Positions 1-12,352 of a DNA stretch of 64,000 nt are shown here, one piece after another (the stretch's first letter is position 1; each line of letters opens with the position of its first letter). The notes under the pieces were generated by a model. That model ran no database searches and was not told the origin of the DNA. It worked only from the letters and a program-made list of their open reading frames with translations. The DNA comes from Ipomoea triloba (lineage: Eukaryota; Streptophyta; Magnoliopsida; Solanales; Convolvulaceae). The stretch spans positions 10,838,958 to 10,902,957 of the forward strand of contig NC_044917.1 of the NCBI RefSeq assembly GCF_003576645.1. The letters run 5' to 3'. The position numbers and the translations under genes were made by a program.

Positions 1-1
<1 letters not shown>

Positions 2-50
<49 letters not shown>
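2..50 (+). repeat. 49-base poly-T tract before a 3' splice site
   Basis: An uninterrupted run of T ends four bases before exon 55-132 of the SEC14-like gene (T-run, then GCAG, then exon). It acts as an extreme polypyrimidine tract, or is the tail of a reverse-oriented retroposon that landed at the intron end. Confidence 0.9.
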
Positions 51-52
<2 letters not shown>

Positions 53-54
53 AG

Positions 55-1540
55 AAGCCAATTATCCCTTCTGAGTTGTACAGGGGAATTAGGGAATCTC
101 AGCTTGTAGGGATGTCTGGATACTCAAAAGAGGTACTTGTATAAATCTGAAATCTGAATTATCAAGATGTACGTTATTAACATGAGAAGTATGGTGCAAC
201 TTACTGATACTGATGCTTTCATAAGTTCTTCTCATGTTCTTTTTCTTTAACTTACAGGGCCTTCCTGTCATTGCAGTTGGTGTGGGGCTCAGCACATTTG
301 ACAGAGCATCTGTAAGGATACCCTTTCTTGCTTGATATAGTCTTGTTAATTTTGGCTTTCAGAAAATCTATTATTACCATAATTTAACCTCTGCTTCCAT
401 TCTATCTTATTTTTCTCCAATTAAAGTCATTTTTTGTTTCTTTTGATATTTATAGATTTTTTATTTTTTATTTTTAATATTAAGGTTCACTACTATGTTC
501 AATCACACATACAAATGAATGAATATCGTGACCGAGTCATCTTGGTGAGTACTAATTTCTATTGATGTAGATTCTAAAGATCATTAAATAGCTTTTTAAT
601 CTTAACTAATTGATTCTTATCTTCTAGCCTTTTGCAACAAGAAAGTTTGGTCGGCACATTAGTACATGTATAAAGATATTGGACATGACTGGTCTTAAGC
701 TTTCCGCTCTAAATCAAATTAAGGTATCTTTCATGTTTCTTAACATGGTTATTACTTTTAATTGACATCCTAAAAATCCGTATTTGTATTTCATTAACTA
801 TTACACTCTGATTGTTCCCAGTCTGGTTGTCAACTCAACCTTCTTTTTTTTTTTTTTTTGGTTTTCAGCTAATGACTACTATCTCTACCATTGATGATCT
901 TAATTATCCCGAGAAGACCGAAACATATTACATTGTTAATGCACCATATATATTTTCAGCATGCTGGAAGGTTTGGCTCTATATGTGTATTTCTATTAGT
1001 ACTAGGGTTTGTATTGCAACTTTAGCTAATAATTATTAAATGCTTGCAGGTAGTGCGTCCTCTTCTACAAGAAAGAACGAGAAAGAAAGTTCAAGTGTTG
1101 TCAGGTTCAGGAAGAGATGACCTATTGAAAGTATGGAACTGCTTACTCTTTTCATAAAGAAAGTTATTTATTTATTTATTATTGGAGTATAATTCTTAAC
1201 TTGATTTCAGATAATGGATTATGCATCTCTCCCTCATTTCTGTAAAAGAGAGGGCTCAGGGTCTTCTCGGCATTCTAGGAATGGTACCATCGATGATTGT
1301 TTTTCCTTGGACCATGACTTCCATCAGCAGCTTTATGATTATATTAAGCAGCAAGCAGAGCTTGTGGAGCCTGCTGGACTAATCAAAGAAGGGTCGTTCC
1401 ATGTTGCTGTCCCTGAACCAGACCCTGATGATGCTAATATTGCTAAAACCTTGGCATCAGAATTTCAAAGACTCGGGGAGAATGGCATTTCCAAGTCGTT
1501 CCGTGAAGTTAAGATCAACGGTGAGGTCAAAGCTGAATAA
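55..1540 (+). CDS. SEC14-like (CRAL-TRIO) phosphatidylinositol transfer protein, 3' part
   Basis: This is the C-terminal 266 residues of a SEC14/CRAL-TRIO lipid-binding protein; the 5' exons lie left of the window. Exons are 55-132, 258-311, 485-544, 628-723, 869-970, 1050-1130 and 1211-1540, all with GT-AG borders and all in phase 0. The CRAL-TRIO core is read in SGYSKEGLPVIAVGVG, then HIQMNEYRDR, then LDMTGLKLSALNQIK, then DDLNYPEKTETYYIVNAPY, followed by LPHFCKREGSG near the end of the fold. Such proteins bind phosphatidylinositol or phosphatidylcholine and tie lipid metabolism to membrane traffic in the cytosol. From memory it matches Arabidopsis At1g55840 closely, with a diverged acidic C-terminal tail (about 80 residues). 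The gene converges on the WEB gene at 1926. Family assignment is secure; the exact lipid is not known. Confidence 0.93.
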
Positions 1541-1925
1541 ATGAGTGCATATCATTGACAATACAGTTGGGTGACTGTTCTTCAAAATCCTGGGTATTAG
1601 ATGAGAGGATTTCACTAAGCTTAGATATGTTGTAGTATTACTGGCTTGCATCATCTCGATGCTGGAGTTAGGATGTGAACTTAGAGTGAGATAATCAATC
1701 ATGTTGTTTGAATATGCTATGGATGATGGTCATATTTTGGCTCTCTTCTGTTGTGAAATAGCCTATACTGCTTATTTGTTGACCATTCGTAATTGTTGGT
1801 TTTGTTGATTAATGTTTGAACCTCTAATGAACAGATTGTTACTGGTTTACTAATTTAACAAGCCCAAGAATGTACAGACACCAGAACCCCCTCAACCACT
1901 GAATTTTCACAAGATGTGTTCACAG
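1541..1925. other. Convergent 3' untranslated region
   Basis: These 385 bp separate the stop codons of the SEC14-like gene (+) and the WEB gene (-). They must hold both 3' UTRs. No other gene or repeat is seen. Confidence 0.7.
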
Positions 1926-4526
1926 TTACAAATCACCATACAGATTTTCTCTGGGCAGATAAGGAGAACCAACCTGTACTTGCCTTGTCCTCCTAGGAAG
2001 CATGTCACTGAAATTACGCAATAGCACTTTCTTTGCCACAGATGTCTTTGACTTCTCGGTCTTTGGCACAGATGTCTTGGACTTCTCTAATTTGCGAGGG
2101 TGCCTCACCTCTGGTAAGTTCTGTGTTTGTGATTCAATGCCATCTCTTGTGGCTTGCCCTACATTTTGGTAATTATGAGGAAATGATTCAACTACCTTCT
2201 GTGTTTCTGCCAGAATAGAGTATGTGGCTTCTGCTACTTTCTTTTGCTCTCTTTCCCGCCATCGTCTGAGCTCTCCTTCCACTACCGTTTTTGCAGTCTC
2301 ATCCATTTCCGCTCTCTTCAGAGCCTCCTGAGTAGCAGTTCTCATATTGTCAATCTCCTTCTGAGCAGCCAACAATCTCTTGAGAGCTCCATTTTCACTT
2401 GCCCTTACGGCCTCCACTTGAGCCATTGCAGCAGCCACTTTCAATTCGGCTAATCTCTCTGATTCTCCGACTTTCTGGCTTAAGTAGTCGAACTCATCTC
2501 TTGATATAGTAATTTGGGCACCAGGCTCGGGAGTTGAGGCACGCGTAGCACTAGTTCTCTCTGACAAAAGTTTAATCTGATCTAGAGCCCTATTCTCGGC
2601 TGCTTTTGCTTCTTCAGCCGCTTCCAATGCAACTTTAAGCTTCTCTTCTGCTTCTTCTGATGTAATTCTGGCAGAATCAGTCTCTTTCTTTAGCTCTTCC
2701 GCTTGTTTCTTCATTTCATTTGTTTCACTTTTGGCGTTTTCGCACTCTAATCTAACCTGCTCGATAGTAGCAATCATTTCTTCAGAAGGGCGTCTAGCTT
2801 TGGACTCTTCTGCAAGTGCTCTTTCAAGCTCAGACTTTGCTCTCTGAAGTTTGGCGTGCAGATTCCCAGCAAGTGATTCGGTTTCTGTTTCCTTCCCCAT
2901 CAGCTCAGAGTGTTCTTTCTTCACATTCTCTAGTTCCAATTTAAGGTCTGCCAGGTAACTTCTTAGTGAGCCCTCCTCTTCACAAGCATTATGCAGTGAC
3001 TCCTTAGCATCTTTAAGCTCTGTAATAGCATCTTTCACCGAAGCAAGATCCGAGGACCTTGCACTATCCATCTCCTTTCTTAGAGCTTCGATTGCAGATG
3101 TGGTTTGGGCTAGCTGAATTTCGAGATCTTTTATGTGGGCAGGGTTGACCTCTTTTCTCAAAGAGGTTAACTCCTTAGATAACTCCCCAAGTCTGGTCTT
3201 GTATGATTGCCTCTGGACATCCTTCTCAGCATACACTTTTCCTTCATCTTCCTTAACATGCAAACTAGCAAGTTTTAGCTTCTGAATCGACTCCTGTAAT
3301 GTTTCGATTTCTCGGGAAACCTTGCCTGCTCTCTCCATGCTAGCTTTGGTGGCTATCTTAGCTTCTTCTGCTTGCCTGTGTGCTTCTGCTTTTTCTTCGG
3401 CTGATGCATCACAGTTGCGACGCATATTTCTAACCTCCTCTTTTGCTGCATCGAGTTGAGCCATTGCAGCCTTGTACTGTTCTCTAGCAGTCTTCAAGTC
3501 TACCTTCCAAGAACCATCCTCTACTTTGGAGTGGCTATTGTTTGCTTCTTCTGTTGCCTGAATTGCAGAATCCTTTGAATCACAAACAACCTTAAGCTTC
3601 TGGGTCAGATCCTCAACAGTTTTGTTGACACTTTCAAGCTCAGTAAGTGCTTGGCCTTTAGTAGTTTCAACATTCTTCAATTGTTCCTTCAATCTGGTAA
3701 CCTCTTCCTGAACCAAATGCAGTTGTCTTTCCTTTGGCAGCAACCCCTGAAAGCATATCAGGCTACTATCTAATTAAGTAATGTTACCAGTGATCACATA
3801 CTGGGAACGAGACGACTAAGGATAAAAACTTGTAATCACAAGGTCATGAGTTTGAATTCCATCTTTCTTGGTTTGAGTCGGTCAGCTATATGCAACCTAG
3901 GCTGGTTTATTTCTTTGTGATCCTTTGCCGGTTAGGGTCACAAGACTGGATTTATCCAATGAACACTCTTGAGTAGTGATTACGGGTTTTCCTCGTTCCC
4001 TAATTCTTCATACAAAGTTGACATTACTGCATGGTTGCATGATTTGTACAAAGTACGAACTCATGTTGAGCATATATATAATATATAAACATGAATATGC
4101 ATTCCATCTATCTGCATAGACTTTTAGAGTTTTAGGGACACGTCATTTAATTTAGTATCAGAGCCAATCTCACCCAAGATAAAAGAGACTATTATCCACA
4201 TGTTGTCTAGAGCTTATAAAAAAATAATCAGTTCGCACACGTGAGGGAGCGTGTTGAGCATATAATACATTCATAGACAGTTAGACACACAATTTGGCAA
4301 GCAACAGAGAAAAAATCTTCTGCATCTGAATCAAACTTCTGATCTAACTTGGCAAATAATGTATGTGTACCTCTGTAGACTGGTGCTTGGGTTTCTTGAT
4401 TGCAGGAATGTCTCCACACAAAGCAGCTTCACCAAATAAGGTGACAGCATCCTTCACAGACTGGAATGGTGGTTTGGTGTCCAATTTCGGAGATCCTGAC
4501 GTTTTGCTACTGTCTTTTGCAACCAT
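1926..4526 (-). CDS. TREPH1: WEB family coiled-coil protein, TREPH1-like
   Basis: Two exons on the minus strand, 4371-4526 (52 codons) and 1926-3746, give a 658-residue protein; the intron carries a SINE. The N-terminus (PFQSVKDAVTLFGEAA) is the conserved WEB/DUF827 opening. The body is almost entirely heptad coiled coil rich in Glu, Lys and Ala, ending in a conserved block (AAMAQVEAVRASENGALKRL, then EGELRRWREREQKK). A basic Ser-rich tail follows (KTSVAKKVLLRNFSDMLPRR). WEB1/PMI2 relatives act in chloroplast photorelocation; the closest match I recall, Arabidopsis At5g55860, is TREPH1, a touch-regulated phosphoprotein. I chose the start MVAKDSSK at 4526 because it aligns with that protein. 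An in-frame ATG lies 16 codons upstream but its extra residues look like 5' UTR. Length equals the family norm. Confidence 0.9.
3800..4000 (+). mobile_element. tRNA-derived SINE, family A (copy 1)
   Basis: In the WEB intron, antisense to the gene. It has a tRNA-like B-box (GTTTGAATTCC at 3849) and a body (TTTGAGTCGGTCAGC; CAACCTAGGCTGGTTTA; GGTTAGGGTCACAAGAC) shared with copies at 10270, 20080, 27372 and 32655. Confidence 0.7.
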
Positions 4527-5159
4527 ACTTTCCAATTCTACCAAAACTTTATAGAATTGCACCAATGCCCTCAAAATTATATACTATACACACAGAAAAA
4601 CAACTACTGATGATCAATCAATGCCTGGAAGAACAGAAAAGAGGTGAAGAAAACAATGTTATTGTTGGGTGAAATTCAAGATTCCAGAAAAAGACAAGAG
4701 GAATGAAAATCTAAAAGCGTTTTATTTATTTATTTTTTTTCAATGAAATTTGAATCTCTTGGAAGAGAAATTTTATGAATATATGCATTTAGCAGCTGAT
4801 CAGGGAAGAGAGAGAGAAGAGAAAAGAGTGCCAGGTCAGCGGATGACGCCGTCCAAGGGTGGGGCTGAGGAACAGGACGAGGAAGAGCAGGAATAGGTAG
4901 ATATGCGTTAACTTAATTGCACTTTTTACGGTAACAAAACAAACATGATATTATGTTTCTTATAATTTCACTCACACCCTCCTTTGCCTTCATTATTATG
5001 AAACTACCTGATGTTTCCATGGACCGCTTGTAAGGTGAAAATTTATTTAGGAATTAGTGCATTGCCATGAGTTGTGCACCATTTCACTTACAAGTACATT
5101 GCTACGTAACCCTCGTGGTAAAGGCGAGTTCACTGGTTTATCCCATAATTCGACAATCT

Positions 5160-5510
5160 AACTCCATCACTGGCGTTGTCTATGGGGAGCCTGGACAAAA
5201 AATTTAAGGCCTTTCAACATAAACCTACGAAAAAGCAACTTTTAAAGGAAACATGTGATAGGATCAAGAAAATTTAGCTTGAGAAACAAGAACAATACAA
5301 TTGCCAACGTATTAGGAAGGGGAGCCCTTGAAAAACATCCTCCCCAAAAAAGTGATTTACGTCAACAATTAGATTGCATGTCCAAAAGCGAGGACCTTAG
5401 GGAGCACCTGCAGTACTCACTATCCAGAATGAAAACCCTAAAGAATCTTGAGGAAGAAGGAGAGCAATTAATAGCCATGCTTATGATGAACCCAGGATTA
5501 CAATATTAGG
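5160..5510 (+). mobile_element. Possible Ty3/gypsy leader and gag-start remnant
   Basis: The stretch ATTCGACAATC ... CACTGGCGTTGTCTATGGGG resembles the leader of plant gypsy elements (typically TGGCGCCGTCTGTGGG). An 84-codon frame (5255-5509) rich in Arg, Glu and Leu follows. No protease, RT or LTR is visible, so this is at most a fragment. Confidence 0.3.
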
Positions 5511-5883
5511 TCACTCGGTTCATAAGTGATCCTTCTAACATTGCAATGGTGGAGGGAAATGACCAAATGCTAGGATTGACGGAGGAGAAGAGGAAAGTTA
5601 ATAAAGTTGAAATCATAATAAAACCTTTCAAACACTGAGGGGAAAATTAAGAGTCCAAAGTTAATCGAATATGACGATGGTAGTCCCCTTGATAGTAGGG
5701 TTGTACATAACTATACCCGCACGATATTTCAGCTCTACCCGAAATCTGAAAACCATGACAAAATGGGTATTCGAATCTAAAATCATTCACCCAAATCGTT
5801 AAGACGAGGAAAATTTAGGTTTGAGTTTTTGGGTTGGAGGCTAATTTTAATACCTTGATTCGTCCGAATATGAGAACCTATGA

Positions 5884-5936
5884 TACACGTGTAATACGTG
5901 TGTGTGCGCGCGCGTGTGTGTCACACACACACACAC
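5884..5936. repeat. GT/CG/CA microsatellite with mirror symmetry
   Basis: GTGTGTG runs into CGCGCGCG, then GTGTGTGTCACACACACACACA. Alternating purine-pyrimidine over about 50 bp could fold as a hairpin or adopt Z-DNA. Confidence 0.8.
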
Positions 5937-6130
5937 ATGATGATATGTTGTGACCTCTAACCCTAGTTTCATTTCTTCATTGTTTAGTGTAGTTAGTTGT
6001 GTCTCTCTCTCTCATCTCTACTCTCTTTTCTATTCGACTCGATCTTTTAGTCCTTCACTTGTAATCAACTTTATAATAAACCCAACATTCACTTGAAATC
6101 ATTAATGTGAAAAGCTTATTTTTGGGAGGA

Positions 6131-6260
6131 GGCGACCAAAACTGGTTGCCTTTTCCGTCCCTTGTGGAGGCGACCAAACCCGGTCGCCTTCTCCATCACT
6201 TGGAGATGGCGACTAATTTAGTTGCCATCTCCAGTTGTCGAGAAGGTGATCGACCCTTCT
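6131..6260. repeat. Array of four consecutive hairpins
   Basis: Arms are GGCGACCA/TGGTTGCC (6131-6138, 6143-6150), AGGCGACC/GGTCGCCT (6168-6175, 6182-6189), TGGAGATGGCGACT/AGTTGCCATCTCCA (6201-6214, 6220-6233, one mismatch) and AGAAGG/CCTTCT (6241-6246, 6255-6260). The first three share a GGCGAC core. Confidence 0.75.
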
Positions 6261-6719
6261 CCAGCGACGTGTTGGTCGCCATGGTTGATTTTCACCACGC
6301 TGGACAACCTAGTGACCTGTTATTACAAGTCAGTAGCTAACATGTATTTGGGTCTTGATGCACTAAATCGACAATTCAGGCATAACTAATAGACTAAAAT
6401 CGCCATTTTCTCTTTTAAAAATTAAACCATTTGTAGCTTTTTTTGGGGGAGATTTTTTACTGTCTTAAAAGAAAAAGAACATGATCTGACAGAATAAAGA
6501 GAAAAGAAAAATTCTTGCAAAATTATATATATGACGGTAATAATGTGTTACCGGTATATTTTATTAATATAATGTAAGAGTACAAATAGTTCAGTATAGT
6601 AGTGTTTTCTTAATAGTGAGTTCAGCTTAGTAAATGTTGCCTGTCCCTTCTACAAGTGTGAGCGTCATTTTATATTCTGAGTGCAACGACTCTCCGTTTC
6701 ACCTTTATTGTTTAGTATT

Positions 6720-6830
6720 AATGTTGAGTAGCCGTTGAGTAACTCCTCATCATTAATGTGCAGTAATGTTTGTTTGACCTCAATGCTGGGGAGCCGTTGA
6801 GTGGCTCCTCATCATTAAGGTGTAAATGCC
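6720..6830 (+). repeat. Imperfect tandem repeat, two units of about 62 bp
   Basis: Both units contain GAGCCGTTGAGTGGCTCCTC or a near copy, followed by ATCATTAA; the first starts at 6720, the second at 6782. Confidence 0.65.
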
Positions 6831-7117
6831 TATTTAACGTCCATTCATCTGTCTTCGGGTCCTGCCCATATCTCCGGGTCGGGTACCTAATTACCCTGTC
6901 ACCTCGTCCATCAATTGAAATAACCCCACCGATCAATTGAAATCCCCAAAACCCAAAATTACCCCTCAAATAAATACTCTCCCCTATTATCTGGCTTAAA
7001 AATAGGTATTTTAACAAGTAATTCCTTTTAATCTACACCATTGATCTAATTATTTATAAGGCCAAGAACTGTGCACATGGACTCATATAATAAGAAGGAC
7101 TCATTTGAATAGTAGTC

Positions 7118-7135
7118 TATATATATATATATATA

Positions 7136-7188
<53 letters not shown>
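7118..7188. repeat. TA microsatellite
   Basis: About 70 bp of (TA)n interrupted once by GTC at 7137-7139. Confidence 0.95.
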
Positions 7189-7191
<3 letters not shown>

Positions 7192-7715
7192 TATGTATGA
7201 GACTTGAAAAATGGAAGTAATTTTTTATTCATTTTTTAAAATAAATTTCCTTATTTTTCAGTTCAAGAAACAAAAGTAAAAAAATAACTTTTTTTATTCC
7301 TCTATAATTTGAATCTTATTTTAAGGTAAAAAAAAAGCATGGTAATTGGATTTAATATCCAATAGTAGGGTTGAAAAGTCATGAACCACACACGTCTCAT
7401 AAATATGCATTAAAAAAATTAAAATATTATAATTTAGGGATTAAAAAGATAATTTGTTTAGAAATAAGACAAATAAATTGTTTTCAAAAAAAAAAAGACA
7501 AATTAATTAATATAATTTAATAAAGCGGTCACACCGCCATAAAATCACAAACATTAAATTCTTCTGCTAAAAATCACGGTCATCTTTCTCAGCCTAGATT
7601 ACAAGCACAGATTTTTTTAATAGACGCAGTATATTATATGGTAAAAATAAAAATAATATTATAGCATAAAGTATTTGTATGTGGTGCTGTACAACTCTAG
7701 TGGAGCAAAGAAGAG

Positions 7716-10700
7716 ATGGGTGGGGAAGAAGAAAAGCAGAGTGTTGAGCTTCCACTGTTTGAGACAAAAGCAAGGAAGGGAAATACTGTTTACAAGCTGT
7801 TTTCACTAACAGTTTTCTTGGCTATCTGTTCCATATGGTTTTACAGGTTTACACATATCCCAACAACAGGGAGATGGGCATGGATTGGAATGTTCATTTC
7901 CGAGGTTTTGTTTGGTATTTATTGGATCTTTACTCAGTCTGCTCGCTGGGATGTTGCCTACACTTTCACCTTCAAAGAAAGACTATCCCTCAGGTCTTCT
8001 CTCTCTCTTTAAGTTGTTCTAGAGCAATATAATTGTTCCTTTTCAGCAGAAGTCAGTAAAGGCCAAGTTTACTCAATTACTAGAAATTGTTGGACAGAGG
8101 TCAGTAAAGGTCAAGTCCAGCACTCAGCGTCACGAAAAAGTGTAACTGGTTTATAAATAAATAATATTGTTGCTATTAGTTATAACATTTGGCGTAAGTG
8201 ATAAGTGTTTGATCATAACAGATCGAATGGTCTCACATACATGTTGCAGATACGAGGAGGAGTTGCCGGGGGTGGACGTTTTCGTGTGCACAGCAGATCC
8301 CATTTTGGAGCCGCCAACGTTGGTGATTAACACTGTCTTATCAGTGTTGTCGTACAATTACCCCCCTCACAAGTTAAGTGTTTACCTCTCAGATGATGGA
8401 GGGTCAGAGTTTACGTTCTATGCTCTTTTGGAAGCCTCTAAATTCTCTAAGTATTGGATACCCTTCTGCAAGAAGTTTAAGGTGGAACCAAGATCCCCAG
8501 AAGTATACTTCTCTAAAAACATTGATGGACACGACCAAATGTTTGCAGAAGAATGGTCCAATACTAAGGTAAGGTTTTTGTCTTTGTTTCTTAAGTATCT
8601 TTATCTTTATTTGTTTGTTTTGTTGTGCTCCAATCCTAGCTTTTGTAATTCCTTCAGAAATTATATGAAGAAATGAGAAACAGGATTGAGGTAGCCATGG
8701 AAAGTGGGAGAATTTCAGATGAAATAAGGAACCAACACAAAGGGTTCTCAGAATGGAATTCCAAAACTACAAAACAGGACCATCAGTCAATTGTTAAGGT
8801 AAATAGCCAACCTTTAATTTGTTCTTCATATGTAATGGTATATATATAGAGAGGGAATTGAAGGATTGCAATTGAGATCTTAACTAACATGATTTCAGAT
8901 TTTAATTGATGGGAGGAACAGCAAAGCTGTGGATGCATATGGGAATCAATTACCAACCCTTGTCTATCTGTCGCGAGAGAAGAAGCCCGGAAAACCACAT
9001 AACTTCAAGGCTGGATCAATGAATGCATTGGTAACTAAAGCATTTGGTGTTTTATTTATGGAAACTTTATCTTCTTCTAGGCTTAATACTAGAGCAACCG
9101 AAACTTTGCAGATAAGAGTGTCTGCAGAAGTTAGTAACGCGCCTATCATCCTCAACTTGGACTGTGACATGTACTCAAACAACGCAGATGCAATAAGAGA
9201 GGCGTTGTGCTTTTTCATGGATGAAAAACGAGGGCACGAGATATCGTTTGTGCAGCATCCACAGCGCTATGCTAATATTACCAAGAATGATTTGTATGGA
9301 AATGTAGCCCGCGCAACCCATGAAGTGAGTGTTAGTCACAGAAATAGTCATGTTGTCTGGCTTCGCGTGTAAATAATTTTTCAGGTATTGCTGTTTTGCA
9401 GATTGAGCTTGCATGTTTGGGTAGTAATGGAGCCGCTTTGTTCTGTGGCACTGGATGCTTTCACAGAAGGGCAAGCCTTTGTGGAAAGGAGTACTTTAAA
9501 GAGCACAAATATGGATTGAATGGTGGACAGGAAAAGATGAATGATGGGAGCATTGAAGAGCTGGAAGAAGCATCAAAAGTTGTTGCAAATTGCAGCTATG
9601 AAGAGGGTACTCAATGGGGAAAAGGGGTCTGTCTCTTTCTCTTCCTCTTTCTCCTTATGCACAAATAAGAATATGATGAAATGCGCCCAGTTGGTTCCTG
9701 AGTGATAGATTGTGGGTAGCCCTGACAACCGACAGCCGTAGGGCAGGCCCCTTGTGGGCACCAGACACTGGTCTTCCCACTTAACGGCTAGGGTGTGGGG
9801 CGCTGGAATTTCACCTTATATGAGCAAGAAAATGATATGAATTTATGTTTATGTAATTCATTTTTATGCTTGCAGATGGGGCTAGTGTATGGATGTCCAG
9901 TGGAAGATATAATCACAGGTTTAACTATCCAGTGCAGGGGATGGAAATCTGTGTACTATAATCCTAAAAGATATGCCTTTTTGGGTGTTGTTCCAACAAC
10001 ATTGGAAGTTGCTCTTGTTCAACATAAGAGATGGTCTGAAGGCATGTTTCAGATTTTCTTCTCCAAGTATAACCCCTTCACATATGGGTATAGAAAAATA
10101 AAATTGGCTGCTCAAATGGGATACTGCATTTACCTCCTCTGGGCTCCAATCTCCATTCCTACACTCTGCTATGTGATTCTCCCTTCCCTTTGCTTGCTTC
10201 ATAACATCTCCTTATTTCCAAAGGTACCCACATAAACACAACCCCTTTTACTTCATTCTAAAATATTTTCCATCTGGGACAACCCAGCCAATTTGGTCAG
10301 GCTGGCTGTTGACTTGGTAACTATAATGTTACTGGCCTTCTTGGTTTGAGCCAGTCAGCTATGGAACTTAAGCTGGTTTATCTCCTTGTGGTTCTTATTT
10401 CAAACGTTCTGAATTGTTGTGTGCTTCAGGTAACGAGCCTTTGGTTCCTGACTTTTGCATACGTTTACGCAGCCAGGAATGGGTATGGATTAGCAGAAGC
10501 GTTGAGTAGCGGGGAGACAGTGAAGTCATGGTGGAACCTGCAAAGAATGTGGATGATTCGGAGGACGACAGCATACTTCTTTGCATTCTTTGATACAGTT
10601 AGCAGACAGTTAGGATTCTCAGAAACTGCATTATTCACTGTCACAGGTAAGGTAATGGACAGCGATGTTGAGAAGAGATACCAGCAGGAAATCATGGAAT

Positions 10701-10978
10701 TCGGGAGCTCATCATCCCTCATGTTCACCATTACATCCACGCTTGCATTGCTGAACCTGTTGAGTTTCATTTGGGGAGCCATGAAACTGGGGTTCGCCCC
10801 GGAATTCCTCCCACAGGTGAGTCTGAGTGGGGTGATAGTGATGGTGAATATGCCTGTTTATGAAGCACTTTTCATCCGGAAAGACAGTGGAAGCTTGCCA
10901 TCATCGGTTCTTATAAGGTCTCTACTCGCGCTGTCTGTTGTTTGTTTGATGCCTGCCTTCTTCCCAGGCAACGCATAA
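7716..10978 (+). CDS. CSLE1: Cellulose synthase-like protein E, gene 1
   Basis: A GT2 glycosyltransferase of the CSLE subfamily, predicted in Golgi or ER membranes; its polysaccharide product is not firmly known. Eight exons: 7716-7993, 8250-8568, 8658-8798, 8899-9030, 9112-9324, 9402-9626, 9876-10223 and 10430-10978, giving 734 residues (normal). The N-terminus ([13 protein letters not shown]) precedes two membrane helices (about residues 28-82). Catalytic residues are present: SDDGGS (D141/D142), DCD (D307/D309), VED (E446/D447) and QHKRW (485-489). About six membrane helices follow, beginning with [15 protein letters not shown] replaces the TED of cellulose synthases, as in gene 2. Intron 7 holds a SINE; intron 6 (9627-9875) has a GC-richer insert near 9680-9800. 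AATAAA lies at 11038. The gene looks intact and shares its exon phases and nearly all exon lengths with gene 2. Confidence 0.95.
10270..10402 (+). mobile_element. SINE family A, partial copy in CSLE gene 1 intron 7
   Basis: It contains GACAACCCAGCCAATTTGG, GGTTTGAGCCAGTCAGC and GCTGGTTTATCTCCTTGTGG, matching the family A body; the B-box portion is deleted. The same intron segment reappears in the CSLE fragment near 20030-20230. Confidence 0.65.
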
Positions 10979-11130
10979 TGAATTGTAAGACTGTTTCCTT
11001 GAATTTCAACTGTGTCTACTGTAATATTCGAAAGCTTAAATAAACAGCATTGCTTTCTAATTGTTTCCCAAGTCTCTGCACATACAAATCTTCAAACGTT
11101 GTCAGCATAACACGAGGAGAAATTTTCCTC

Positions 11131-11131
<1 letters not shown>

Positions 11132-11166
<35 letters not shown>
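11132..11166. repeat. TTA microsatellite
   Basis: About eleven TTA units, 90 bp downstream of the CSLE gene 1 polyadenylation signal. Confidence 0.9.
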
Positions 11167-11168
<2 letters not shown>

Positions 11169-12050
11169 TTGAGTCTGTCTACTTATGTACATCACCTCAA
11201 TTACCTACACTTCACCACAACTTATTTCATCAAATCAGACACTCATGCATGCCTGCCTATAACAGCATCCCCACTTGATATTCTTATCACTTATCACAAA
11301 CATTTTTATTCGAGTATAAAAAATAAGAATTGCATTTGTCTTAAATTTATAGGTGATAATTTACATTAAATCATTTTTTATTAAAACATCAATTTTGGTC
11401 TAAGTATTATTATGACATGACTATTTTTGTTCCTTTATCAATAAAACGGTTTAAATATCATTAAATGCAAGAACATCTTTGGTCCTTTACTTCATTCTAC
11501 ATTTTGCGGTTAACGAGGTTTGATTGAAGTTATTTACAATAATTTAATTTTTCATTATATAAAGTTTAGAATAATTAGCATGTAAAGTTTATATATTTAG
11601 AAACTACATTAAAAGTATTATTACATACAAAAAATCAAATTTAAAAATTATAAGAAAATGCTACTAATAGAAATAAGCAAAGAAGAAAGAGTTAGTTTGA
11701 CTATTGAATAGTAAGTATGACAAATAAAATAGGATAGAGGAAGTATGTACTAAGAGTCGCTCTTTCCTTTATCATACTAGTTGAGAGGAAAGATTGAAAT
11801 GTTATTCAACTCAAATTGCTGCATTAAAAGAAATCTAAAAATGTAGCACATATTTTGCTTGTTTCATGGTTCGATTACATACTTTTCAATAGTATTGTTA
11901 CAGCGGATTGACCTACCCCACCGCGGACCTAATTTTTTTCGAACTTTTGTGGGCCGCCCGCCAGACCCGCGGGTTAGGATTCATGCAACCCTAGTCCGCC
12001 CCACACTGGTTGACGGGCTCCGCAAACTTTTCTTGTTTATAAAAAAAATA

Positions 12051-12056
<6 letters not shown>

Positions 12057-12134
<78 letters not shown>
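12057..12134. repeat. TA microsatellite
   Basis: Uninterrupted (TA)n of about 78 bp. It creates a spurious Ile-Tyr repeat frame that is not a gene. Confidence 0.95.
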
Positions 12135-12136
<2 letters not shown>

Positions 12137-12352
12137 GAATGGTCAAAGATTGAATTCACCGACTAGCTTACATTTTTTTTTCTCCTTTTTTTTTATAAAA
12201 AATTAATAGTAAGATGTATTATTTATAATGTATTTTCTATTTTAATTATATCAAATTAATTATGTTTTATATTTTGTGATAATATTTTTTCTATAACATT
12301 TTGATTTTTCGTCTATATCCAACGATATTTATATCCCTAAGTATTTCATTTT

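Larger units (their letters stand above)
4527..7715. other. Intergenic region between WEB and CSLE genes
   Basis: No gene is supported here. It holds the 5' flank of the WEB gene, with a short GA-rich tract near 4805. It also holds a possible gypsy leader (5160-5510), a GT/CA palindrome (5884-5936), a hairpin array (6131-6260), an imperfect tandem repeat (6720-6830), a TA microsatellite (7118-7188) and the CSLE promoter. The open frame at 6107-6340 only reads through the hairpin array. Confidence 0.6.

Noticed and set aside
6107..6340. A 77-codon open frame
   Set aside because: It reads across four hairpins, and its repeats follow the DNA symmetry, not protein structure.
11859..12206. An open frame with a long Ile-Tyr repeat
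   Set aside because: Produced by translation of a TA microsatellite.
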